Below the pieces are notes generated by a model that was not told the DNA's origin, searched no databases, and saw only the letters and a program-made list of their open reading frames with translations. Shown in pieces: positions 1 to 6,421 of a stretch of 7,985 nt of DNA. Positions within the stretch are counted from its first letter, which is position 1; each line of letters opens with the position of its first letter. Both the position numbers and the translations under genes were made by a program. Source of the stretch: Spirochaetaceae bacterium (GTDB taxonomy: Bacteria; Spirochaetota; Spirochaetia; SZUA-6; Bin103); the NCBI GenBank assembly GCA_026710565.1, contig JAPOQV010000477.1, forward strand, positions 1-7,985, read 5' to 3'.

Positions 1-95
1 CCGGCTCGGTGGCGGCGACGGTCGGGATCGGCCTGATCGTGCTGTGGGGCACCATCCGGCTTTCCCAGGCGTCCGCGGCTCCGGCCCGCCCGTGA
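1..95 (+). CDS. C-terminal end of an integral membrane protein (partial)
   Basis: The reading frame is open from the left edge (codons starting at base 3) to a TGA at 93-95 and gives about 30 residues. They contain one hydrophobic helix (VAATVGIGLIVLWGTIRL) followed by a short Ala/Pro/Arg-rich polar tail ending APARP. This looks like the last transmembrane helix and cytoplasmic tail of a multi-pass protein, for example a transporter, but too little is present to assign a family. It lies 25 bases before the DUF1761-type gene on the same strand, so the two may be co-transcribed. It could also be a chance open frame. The support is the helix, its position and the spacing. Confidence 0.45.
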   Translation, partial: GSVAATVGIGLIVLWGTIRLSQASAAPARP

Positions 96-110
96 CAGGC
101 GCGCGGAAAG

Positions 111-115
111 GGAGG
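111..115 (+). promoter_or_regulatory. Shine-Dalgarno site of the DUF1761-type gene
   Basis: GGAGG lies five bases before the ATG at 121, a near-ideal ribosome binding site that fixes this start. It is the strongest such site in the window. Most other genes here start by overlap with the previous gene or have no clear site. Confidence 0.75.
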
Positions 116-120
116 ACTCG

Positions 121-537
121 ATGACCGCGATAGACTTCGGTGCGATCAACTACGTGGCGACCGCCGTGTCGGCGGTCGCGCTGATGGCGCTGGGATTCGC
201 CTGGTACGCGCCGTTTCTGTTCGGCAAGGCGTGGATGGCGGCGCTCGGCAAGAGCGAGGAGGAGATGCGCGCCGCGGGCCCCAGCCCGGCACTGGTCGCC
301 GCGCTCGCGGACGCGATCCTCACCTCCCTGGTGCTGGCGATCGTCTTCCAGGCTGCGGGTATCTCCGGAGTCGGCGCCGGCATCGTCGCGGCGCTCGGCC
401 TGGCGATCGCCTTCTCGGGGATCTCGATCATCTCCAACGGCGCCTTCGAGGGACGGCCGCGGCCGCTGGTGCTTATCAACTTGGGCTACCGGCTGGCCGC
501 CTATCCGATCGTGGGCGTCATCCTGTCGATCTGGTAG
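121..537 (+). CDS. DUF1761 family small membrane protein
   Basis: This 138-residue protein has four predicted transmembrane segments, at about residues 9-31, 58-79, 84-106 and 115-137. The family hallmark is visible after the first helix: aromatic FAWYAP (26-31), then LFGKAWM (33-39), followed by a short charged loop KSEEEMR (44-50). The later NGAFEGRPRPL stretch (106-116) also fits. DUF1761 proteins are inner-membrane proteins of about 130-150 residues with no established biochemical role, so none is claimed. The start is fixed by GGAGG at 111-115. The upstream membrane-protein fragment may be in the same transcript. The last 20 bases overlap the 3' end of the convergent Mo-subunit gene. Family assignment is from recognised sequence pattern. 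Confidence 0.85.
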   Translation: MTAIDFGAINYVATAVSAVALMALGFAWYAPFLFGKAWMAALGKSEEEMRAAGPSPALVAALADAILTSLVLAIVFQAAGISGVGAGIVAALGLAIAFSGISIISNGAFEGRPRPLVLINLGYRLAAYPIVGVILSIW

Positions 538-2722
538 ACCCCGACCAGACCGATTCCGGGTCGAGCGGGAGCGACGCCGGATGCGCTCCGGTGGCCGCCC
601 GGACGGCGTTGGCGGTGGCCGCGGCGCCGGCGACGATGGGAGGCTCGCCGACGCCGAGGGCTCCGTACGGCCCGTGCGACGGCGATTCCACGAGATGGGC
701 GGTCACCGGCGGCACCGAGGTCGCCTTGGGAAGGCCGTAGTCCATCAGCGTGCCGGTCAGGAGCTGGCCGGCGTCGTCGTGACGCAGCGCCTCGTGCAGA
801 CCGATGCCCAGCCCCTGCGCTGCGCCGCCGTGGAGCTGCCCCTCCACCAGCAGCGGATTCATCGCGAAGCCGACGTCCTGCACGGACAGGTAGTCGGTCG
901 CGCGAACCCGACCGGTCTCGCGGTCCACGGACACGCGCACGACGTGAGCGACGAACGCCGCCGCGCCGCCGGGGCCGGCCGCCCGGCCGTGTGCCTCGAT
1001 CGGCCCGTGCCGATGAGACAGGGCCGAGTCGGCGCTCTGCGCGGCGCGGGCGAGCGCACCGACGGAAATCGTCCGGTCCGGCACGCCCGCGACCCGCACG
1101 ACGCCGTCGGCGATCTCCAGGTCCTCCACCGCGGCCTCGAAGTGGTCGGCCGCCAGTGCCAGGATCTGCCGCCTGGCCTCGGCGGCAGCCGTGCGGACGG
1201 CATCGGCCGCCGAGCAGGCGATGTTGCTGCCACCGGCGCTCGGCCCGTGCGGAGCGCTGGCCGAGTCGGCGATCTGCACGCGGACGTGATGCGGGTCGAC
1301 GCCGATCTCTTCGGCCGCCACCAGGACGAGCGACGAGTACACGCCGGAGATGTCGACCGCGCCCAGGGTGACCACCACGGTGCCGTCCGCGTCCACGCGG
1401 CAGGCGGCAGCGCACGGATCGACCAGGGGGATCCACCCGGCGATGGCCACACCCGTACCGCCGCCGGCGTCCGTTCGGCGGGACTTCCAGAGCGGGTGTG
1501 ACTCGACCGCTTCCAGGCAGGCGAGCTGGCCGCCGGCCGGCCATGGCGTGCCGTCGGGCTGCGGGTCGCCGGCCCGCACCACGTTGCGCTTGCGGAACTC
1601 CAGCGGGTCCAGCTCCAGCGCGGCGGCCAGGGCGTCGACCGCAGTCTCGAGCGCAAAGGTGGTCTGCGGCGCGCCGGGCGCGCGATAGGCGCCGGTAGCG
1701 TGCACGTTCGTGCACACGTCTCGCCAGCGGATGGCCAGATGCGGTATCCGGTAACACCCGGCCAGACGCTTGGCGATGCCGCCTCCCATGCCGTTCGCAA
1801 ACGCGCCGTTGTCCAGGGTGATGTCCACGCGCAGTGCGGTGAGCCGGCCATCGCGGTCGGCGCCCAGCTCCAGCTCGATCGCCATCGCCGGGGTCGGCGT
1901 GGTGGTCTGCAGATCGGTCGATCGATCGAGCACCAGCTTCACCGGCCGGTTCAGGTGCAGGGCCGCGGCCGCGGCCAGCGGATCGATCACGCCTCCCTTG
2001 CCGCCGAAGCCGCCGCCCACGGCCATGGGCACGATGCGGACCGCGGCAGGCGGCAGCTCCAGGATCGAGGCGAGCCGGGCGCGCACGTCGAACTGGCCCT
2101 GACAGCCGGAATAGACGGTCACTCTTCGAGTGAGGTTCGCTCCGCTCACTCCGTCACCGGCCGGATCCGGGGCCGCCACCGCCGCGGTCGGCTCCAGGTA
2201 GCCCTGGTGCACGAACGGCGTGCGGCACGTGCGCTTCACAACGCGAGCCGAGGCCTCCAGCGCCGCCTGGGCCTCGCCACGGACATACTCGCCGTCTGCG
2301 GCCGGAGCCTGGCGTGTCGCCACCGACACGCCGACCACCGGCGGACGCGGCTCGTAGTCGACCTCGACGAGCGCGGCGCCGTCCGCGGCAGCCGCCGCCG
2401 ACTCGGCGACCACCAGCGCCACGGGCTGCCCCACGAAGGTGACCACGTCGCGCGCCAGCACCATCTCCTGCCGCATCGCGGGCGGTTCGGCCGTCACCGG
2501 CAGATCTGCGGCCGTGAGCACGGTAACCACGCCGGGGACGGCGCGCGCCGGGTCGGCGTGCACGGCGCGCAGCCGGGCATGTGCCTCGGTGCTCAAGACC
2601 GGGTAGGCGTGCAGCATGCCGGCGAGTTCCACGTCGGCGGCGTAGCGGGTTGCTCCGACCGCCTTCGCGCGGCCGTCGATCAACGGCCGTGGACGGCCCA
2701 GGTAGCGGTACGGGGTGCTCAT
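518..2722 (-). CDS. Xanthine dehydrogenase-family molybdopterin-binding (large) subunit
   Basis: This 734-residue protein is close to the usual length of about 750-800. It has the family N-terminus (LGRPRPLIDGRAKAVGATRY, 8-27), the a/b hammerhead domain (to about 125) and two Mo-cofactor-binding domains. Visible motifs are HQGYLEP (172-178), GGGFGGK (236-242), GAYRAPGAPQ (344-353) and GVGEPP (690-695). Glu693 matches the catalytic Glu (bovine Glu1261), and Gln208 matches the Mo-contacting Gln (bovine Gln767). The purine-binding residues of bovine xanthine oxidoreductase are replaced: Glu802 by Gly243 and Arg880 by Gly315. The CO dehydrogenase AYRCSFR loop is also absent. The enzyme should hydroxylate or dehydrogenate an unidentified, probably non-purine, substrate. 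[2Fe-2S] and FAD partner subunits are needed and none is in the window. The ATG overlaps the stop of the Nudix-like gene (ATGA), suggesting translational coupling. The 3' end overlaps the convergent DUF1761-type gene by 20 bases. Confidence 0.93.
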   Translation of the reverse strand: MSTPYRYLGRPRPLIDGRAKAVGATRYAADVELAGMLHAYPVLSTEAHARLRAVHADPARAVPGVVTVLTAADLPVTAEPPAMRQEMVLARDVVTFVGQPVALVVAESAAAAADGAALVEVDYEPRPPVVGVSVATRQAPAADGEYVRGEAQAALEASARVVKRTCRTPFVHQGYLEPTAAVAAPDPAGDGVSGANLTRRVTVYSGCQGQFDVRARLASILELPPAAVRIVPMAVGGGFGGKGGVIDPLAAAAALHLNRPVKLVLDRSTDLQTTTPTPAMAIELELGADRDGRLTALRVDITLDNGAFANGMGGGIAKRLAGCYRIPHLAIRWRDVCTNVHATGAYRAPGAPQTTFALETAVDALAAALELDPLEFRKRNVVRAGDPQPDGTPWPAGGQLACLEAVESHPLWKSRRTDAGGGTGVAIAGWIPLVDPCAAACRVDADGTVVVTLGAVDISGVYSSLVLVAAEEIGVDPHHVRVQIADSASAPHGPSAGGSNIACSAADAVRTAAAEARRQILALAADHFEAAVEDLEIADGVVRVAGVPDRTISVGALARAAQSADSALSHRHGPIEAHGRAAGPGGAAAFVAHVVRVSVDRETGRVRATDYLSVQDVGFAMNPLLVEGQLHGGAAQGLGIGLHEALRHDDAGQLLTGTLMDYGLPKATSVPPVTAHLVESPSHGPYGALGVGEPPIVAGAAATANAVRAATGAHPASLPLDPESVWSGSTRSTG

Positions 2723-2880
2723 ACGGTGGGCTCGCCCGGCAGATCCACGCCGACGGCGGGATCGGGATCGCCACGGGCCTCCTCGCGGGTCTTGTACAGC
2801 ACCAGCAGGCGACGACCGTGCATGATCGCCGCCTTGACCGCAACGCCGAAGGAACCGCCGCCGGCCACCTCGTTCTTCAT
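2719..2880 (-). CDS. Truncated Nudix-like protein, 53 residues
   Basis: A short frame reads MKNEVAGGGSFGVAVKAAIM and continues with LLVLYKTREEA, GDPDP and VDLPGEPTV before TGA. This matches the first b-strands of Nudix hydrolases (FGVAVKA-type strand, LLVLYKT strand, then the DLPGG entry to the catalytic helix). It stops exactly where the Nudix box (GX5EX7REUXEEXGU) should begin, so the Mg-binding Glu residues are absent and hydrolase activity is not expected. The ATG is preceded on its strand by GGTGAG four bases away (2885-2890), and an in-frame stop at 2896-2898 limits the start. TGA overlaps the next gene's ATG as ATGA. It may be a decayed remnant kept because it couples translation of the Mo subunit, or a repurposed small protein. 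Codon use resembles its neighbours. The Nudix resemblance is from pattern recognition only. Confidence 0.6.
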   Translation of the reverse strand: MKNEVAGGGSFGVAVKAAIMHGRRLLVLYKTREEARGDPDPAVGVDLPGEPTV

Positions 2881-2884
2881 GGAT

Positions 2885-2890
2885 CTCACC
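2885..2890 (-). promoter_or_regulatory. Shine-Dalgarno-like site of the Nudix-like gene
   Basis: On the minus strand this reads GGTGAG, with four bases before the ATG at 2880. It matches the GGTGA part of the anti-16S complement rather than the GGAGG core. It supports the ATG over the two in-frame GTG codons at 2887-2889 and 2890-2892. Confidence 0.4.
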
Positions 2891-2906
2891 ACTCGTCAGG
2901 CGAGGG

Positions 2907-2912
2907 TATACT
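2907..2912 (+). promoter_or_regulatory. -10 box of a leaderless promoter for the Gfo/Idh/MocA pair
   Basis: TATACT differs from the TATAAT consensus at one base and sits in otherwise GC-rich DNA. Exactly seven bases (2913-2919) separate it from the ATG at 2920, so transcription should start at or next to the A of the start codon. That is the arrangement of leaderless genes, common in Actinomycetota and Deinococcota. No convincing -35 box is seen at 16-18 bases upstream (TCTCAC at best). GAGGG at 2902-2906 lies before the -10 box, so it would not be in such a transcript. The core GTATAC (2906-2911) is palindromic and gives a weaker TATACC on the other strand. Confidence 0.55.
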
Positions 2913-2919
2913 CGACGCC

Positions 2920-4008
2920 ATGAGTACCCAAGTGCGCTTCCGCGTTGGCGCGATCGGACACACCGGGCGCGGCAACTTCGGTCACGGCCTGCACCTCGGC
3001 TTCGTGGGCGTCGACGGCGTGCAGCCGGTGGCGGTGGCGGACCCGGATCCGGCGGGCCGGGCCGCCGCCCAGCAGGAGATCGGCGCCGCGAACGGCTACG
3101 CCGACTACCGCGAGATGCTGGCCGCCGAGTCGCTGGACATCGTCGCGGTCTGCCCGCGCTACGTCGACCGCCACGAGGAGCTGCTCATGGCCGCGATCGA
3201 CGCGGGGTGCCACATCTACTGCGAGAAGCCGATGACCGCGGACCTGGCGGCCGCCGACCGCGTGATCGCCGCGGCGGACGCCAAGGGACTGAAGATCGCG
3301 GTCGCCCACCAGAACGTCTACCTGCCGCAACTCCAGGAGCTGCGCCGACGGGTGGACGACGGCCTGATCGGCACGCTGCTGGAACTGAGGGGCACGGGCA
3401 AGCAGGACCGGCGCGGGGGCGGGGAGGACATGCTGGTGCTGGGCACCCACCTGTTCAACACGATGCGCTACTTCGCCGGCGACGTCGCCTGGATCACCGG
3501 CCACGTCACCGTCGGCGGCCGCGAGATCGGTCCCGGCGACGCCCGCGAGGCCACCGAGCCGATCGGCCTGATCGCCGGCGACGCGGTCACCGGCTACTAC
3601 AGCTTCGCCGGCGGCGCGGCCGGCAGCTTCACCTCGCGCGCGAACCAGCCCGGCAACGGGCGCGGGTTCAGCCTGCAGTTGATCGGCGATCGCGGCAGCG
3701 TGGCGATGCGCGGCGCCGGCAGCGACATCGTGATCGCCCGCCACGACCACTGGGCGCCGTGGGACGGATTCGACGGCTGGGACCCCCTGGACCTGGGGAC
3801 CGGCGAGCTCCACAAGGACGGCAACCGACTGGCGATCGAGGATCTGATCGCCGCCATCGACGCGGACACCGAACCGCTGTCCAGCGCCCGCGCGGCCCGC
3901 GCGGCGCTGGAGATGATCCACGGGATCTACGCGTCGCAGATCACCGGGGCGCGCGTGGCGGTGCCGCTGGCCGACCGCAGCCACCCGCTGCAACGGCTGC
4001 AGGTCTGA
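2920..4008 (+). CDS. Gfo/Idh/MocA family NAD(P)-dependent oxidoreductase (first of tandem pair)
   Basis: This 362-residue cytoplasmic protein has an N-terminal Rossmann domain (about 1-125). Its nucleotide-binding loop reads GAIGHTGRGNFG (10-21), an acidic residue follows the second strand (Asp41), and the family signature CEKPM has Lys103, the usual catalytic/substrate Lys. The C-terminal a/b domain (about 130-340) carries VLGTH with the conserved His177. In most members the motif is DxxxH; here the Asp position is Val173, so the acid-base pair is incomplete. The family reversibly oxidises sugars, polyols or related alcohols with NAD(P), and the substrate cannot be told from sequence. The frame is open far upstream, but similarity begins at residue 9 and the TATACT box seven bases before this ATG supports the chosen start. 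Its TGA shares one base with the next gene's ATG, so the two are translated together. Confidence 0.92.
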   Translation: MSTQVRFRVGAIGHTGRGNFGHGLHLGFVGVDGVQPVAVADPDPAGRAAAQQEIGAANGYADYREMLAAESLDIVAVCPRYVDRHEELLMAAIDAGCHIYCEKPMTADLAAADRVIAAADAKGLKIAVAHQNVYLPQLQELRRRVDDGLIGTLLELRGTGKQDRRGGGEDMLVLGTHLFNTMRYFAGDVAWITGHVTVGGREIGPGDAREATEPIGLIAGDAVTGYYSFAGGAAGSFTSRANQPGNGRGFSLQLIGDRGSVAMRGAGSDIVIARHDHWAPWDGFDGWDPLDLGTGELHKDGNRLAIEDLIAAIDADTEPLSSARAARAALEMIHGIYASQITGARVAVPLADRSHPLQRLQV

Positions 4009-5171
4009 TGGCGGCCGTGTACCGCGCCGCGCTGATCGGCTGCGGCCCCCGCGGCACCGCCATCGGGCGGGGCTACGCGGAACATCCCCGCACCGAGCTG
4101 GTGGGGCTGTGCGACCTCGACACGGAACGGCTGCGCACCCTGGGCGACGCTCTCGGCGTGACCACCCGCTTCACGGACGTGGAGGCGATGCTCGAAGCCG
4201 TGCGGCCGCAGATCGTGGTGATTCCCACCGGCACCGAGTTCCACCACGAGCTTGCGACGCGCGTGCTCGAGCACGGAGCGTATCACCTGGACGTGGAGAA
4301 GCCGATCTGCTTGGACCTGGAGCAGGCCGACGCCGTCCTGCGCCGGGCGCGTGAGCGCGGCGTGCAGGTCGCCGTCCACCACCAGGGGCGCGTCAGCCCG
4401 GCGGCACGGGCAGCGGTCACCGCGGTCGCGGCCGGGCTCATCGGCCAGGTCGTGCACGTCCTCGCCCGCGGCAAGGGCTACTACGGCGGCTACGGCATCA
4501 TGAACATCGGCTGCCACCTCTTGACCGGCGCGCAGGCGTTCGTCGGACCCTGCCGCCGCGTCACGGCCAGCCTGCGCACCGACGGTCGGCCGATCACGCC
4601 GGACGACGTGGTGCCGTCACCGAACGGCATGGGCACGATCGCCGGCGAGCGCCTGTCCGCCGAGCTGGAGTTCGGCGGCGGGGTCAACCTGACGCTCATC
4701 CATGACCGCATGCCGGCGGTGAGCGGCGGGTCCATGCGCGTGGAACTGCTCGGCACCGAGGGAAGAGTCCTGCTCCAGCACGGATCCGCGTGGCACCTCG
4801 GCACTCCGTTTCCGCGACCGGGCCGGGGGCCGGACGACTGGAGGGAGATCGACAACCCTCTCGGCGGCCGGGGCGACACCCCCGAGCTCCGCAACGGCAT
4901 GGAGCTGGCGTTCGTGGACGAATACGTGCGCGCCCTGGACGCGGGTGACGAGCACGAGTCCAGCGGCGCCGTGGGCACCCACTCGCTGGAGGTGATCATG
5001 GCCGCCTTCGAGTCGGCCGCCTATGGCCGTCCGGTCGAGTTGCCGCAACAGCGGCGGGACCACCCGTTGCTGCGCTGGCGAGCCGAGCACGGGCTGGGGC
5101 CGCCGCCGGCCGCTCCCCGCCCGTACGCGGAGTGGCTGGCGCACGAGGACCGGCGCCTGGGACGAGGGTAG
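4008..5171 (+). CDS. Gfo/Idh/MocA family NAD(P)-dependent oxidoreductase (second of tandem pair)
   Basis: This 387-residue protein is paralogous in fold, but not closely similar, to the gene before it. The Rossmann loop is GCGPRGTAIGRG (11-22), Asp36 follows the second strand, and VEKPI carries the conserved Lys98. In the substrate domain the NxxxH stretch MNIGCH has His170, with Asn166 where the family usually has Asp. The length exceeds the typical 330-370 because of a C-terminal tail rich in Pro, Arg and Trp (about 345-387, ending EWLAHEDRRLGRG). There is no signal peptide, so it should be cytoplasmic. The start is ATG at 4008 in a TGATG overlap with the upstream stop. The frame is open well upstream, but the added residues would be Arg/Gly-rich antisense-like sequence. 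The substrate is unknown. A sugar, polyol or inositol-type alcohol is the family expectation. Confidence 0.92.
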   Translation: MAAVYRAALIGCGPRGTAIGRGYAEHPRTELVGLCDLDTERLRTLGDALGVTTRFTDVEAMLEAVRPQIVVIPTGTEFHHELATRVLEHGAYHLDVEKPICLDLEQADAVLRRARERGVQVAVHHQGRVSPAARAAVTAVAAGLIGQVVHVLARGKGYYGGYGIMNIGCHLLTGAQAFVGPCRRVTASLRTDGRPITPDDVVPSPNGMGTIAGERLSAELEFGGGVNLTLIHDRMPAVSGGSMRVELLGTEGRVLLQHGSAWHLGTPFPRPGRGPDDWREIDNPLGGRGDTPELRNGMELAFVDEYVRALDAGDEHESSGAVGTHSLEVIMAAFESAAYGRPVELPQQRRDHPLLRWRAEHGLGPPPAAPRPYAEWLAHEDRRLGRG

Positions 5172-5183
5172 CGCGCAGGCCGG

Positions 5184-6407
5184 TTACGGCTCGGCGCGTG
5201 GCGGGCCGAAGGCGCCGGCCGTCTCCAGGTCCGCAATGCGCTCGGGCGAGTAGGCGAGCAACTCCCGCAGCACGGCTTCACGGTGCTCGCCGAGGGCCGG
5301 CGCGCACGGCCTTCCCGGAGGGTCGTCGACGCCGGCCATCTTGACCGGCGTGCCGGTCACGCGGAATCCGTCCGCGCCGGCCGCCTCCACCAGCATGTTC
5401 CGGGCCGATATCTGCGGATCGGCGAACACGTCGGCAATGCCCGCGACCGGCGACACCGGCACGCCGGCTGCCTCCAGCGCCGCGGTCCAGTCCGCGGTGC
5501 CGCGCCGCGCCAGGGCCGCCTCCAGCGCCGCCTTGAGGGCGTCCCGGTTGTCGGTGCGGGGGGCGTTTGCGGCGAACCGCGGATCGACAGCCAGCTCCGG
5601 CACCTCCAGTACCTCGCACAGCCGCGCGAACAGCCGGTCGTTGCCGGCCGCGATCACGATCTGGCCGTCGCCGGTACGGAAGGTCTCGAACGGCGTGATG
5701 GAGGGGTGCCGCGACCCCAGCGGTGCGGGCTCGGCGCCGGTCGCCTGGTAGCGCGCCACGGCGTTCTCCAGCACGGACACGACGCTGTCGAGCATGGCGA
5801 TGTCGACACGTGCGCCGCCGCCTGCCGCGCCTCGTTCGCGCCGCAACAGCCCGGCCAGGACGCCGATCACGGCGTACAGGCCGCTGACGATGTCCGCGAT
5901 CGACGTGCCGACGCGCACGGTCTCACCCGACTCGGTGCCGGTGATCGAAAGCAGGCCGGAACGGCCCTGGATGATCATGTCGTAGGCCGGCTTGCCGGCG
6001 TCGGGACCGCTATAGCCGAACCCGGAACAGGTCACGTACACCAGCCGCTCATTGAGCGTGCGGACTCGCTCGTCGTCGAAGCCCAGCCGCGCCAGGACCC
6101 CGGGGCGGAAGCTCTCGATCAGCACGTCGGCGGCGCGCAGCAGGTCGGCGAGCACCTCGCGCCCGGCCGGGTTCTTGAGGTCCAGCGCGATCGAGCGCTT
6201 GCCGCAGTTGAGACTGACGAAGTAACTGGAGGCGCCGCCGGGCAGGAACGGCCCGAACCCGCGCGCGTCGTCCCCGTGCGGCGGCTCGACCTTGATGATG
6301 TCGGCGCCCAGGTCGCGCAGGACCATGTTCGCGAACGGTCCGGCGAGCACCCTCGTCATGTCGACGACGACGATGCCGGCCAGAGGCTTGCGGTCGGGCG
6401 AATCCAT
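5184..6407 (-). CDS. CaiB/BaiF family (type III) CoA transferase
   Basis: This 407-residue protein has the usual length for the family (about 390-430). It moves CoA between acyl or carboxylate partners through an aspartyl-CoA intermediate. The N-terminus has the family signature PLAGIVVVDMTRVLAGPFA (8-26), followed by LRDLGADIIKVEPP (30-43), the SLNCGKRSIALDLK strand-loop (65-78) and the catalytic region KPAYDMIIQ, where Asp143 matches the nucleophilic Asp (Asp169 in formyl-CoA transferase and CaiB). The second half (about 200-390) is the ordinary linker and small domain. The donor and acceptor cannot be deduced. The ATG at 6407 is chosen because similarity starts at residue 8 and the channel gene ends 14 bases upstream; no strong ribosome site is seen. 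It is probably the last gene of the XdhC-channel-transferase unit. It converges with the second oxidoreductase gene across 12 bases, with no visible terminator. Confidence 0.93.
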   Translation of the reverse strand: MDSPDRKPLAGIVVVDMTRVLAGPFANMVLRDLGADIIKVEPPHGDDARGFGPFLPGGASSYFVSLNCGKRSIALDLKNPAGREVLADLLRAADVLIESFRPGVLARLGFDDERVRTLNERLVYVTCSGFGYSGPDAGKPAYDMIIQGRSGLLSITGTESGETVRVGTSIADIVSGLYAVIGVLAGLLRRERGAAGGGARVDIAMLDSVVSVLENAVARYQATGAEPAPLGSRHPSITPFETFRTGDGQIVIAAGNDRLFARLCEVLEVPELAVDPRFAANAPRTDNRDALKAALEAALARRGTADWTAALEAAGVPVSPVAGIADVFADPQISARNMLVEAAGADGFRVTGTPVKMAGVDDPPGRPCAPALGEHREAVLRELLAYSPERIADLETAGAFGPPRAEP

Positions 6408-6421
6408 GGGCGATCGAGCGC

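Noticed and set aside
501..1757. Long open frame on the minus strand in another phase, and others like it on the opposite strand (for example 1700-2923 plus, 2896-3993 minus)
   Set aside because: Their products are Arg/Gly/Pro/Ala- or His/Gln-rich with no family motifs, as expected for shadow frames in GC-rich genes. The overlapping true genes have clear motifs.
2581..2919. N-terminal extension of the first oxidoreductase, open to 2581
   Set aside because: The extension is antisense to the Mo-subunit and Nudix-like genes and has no family similarity. The TATACT box at 2907-2912 and the ATG at 2920 fit better.
3207..4007. N-terminal extension of the second oxidoreductase, open to 3207
   Set aside because: It is an out-of-phase reading of the first oxidoreductase gene, rich in Arg and Gly. 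The Rossmann start fits ATG at 4008.
5172..5183. Possible bidirectional terminator between the second oxidoreductase and the CoA transferase
   Set aside because: Twelve bases is too short, and no stem with a T-run is seen around it.
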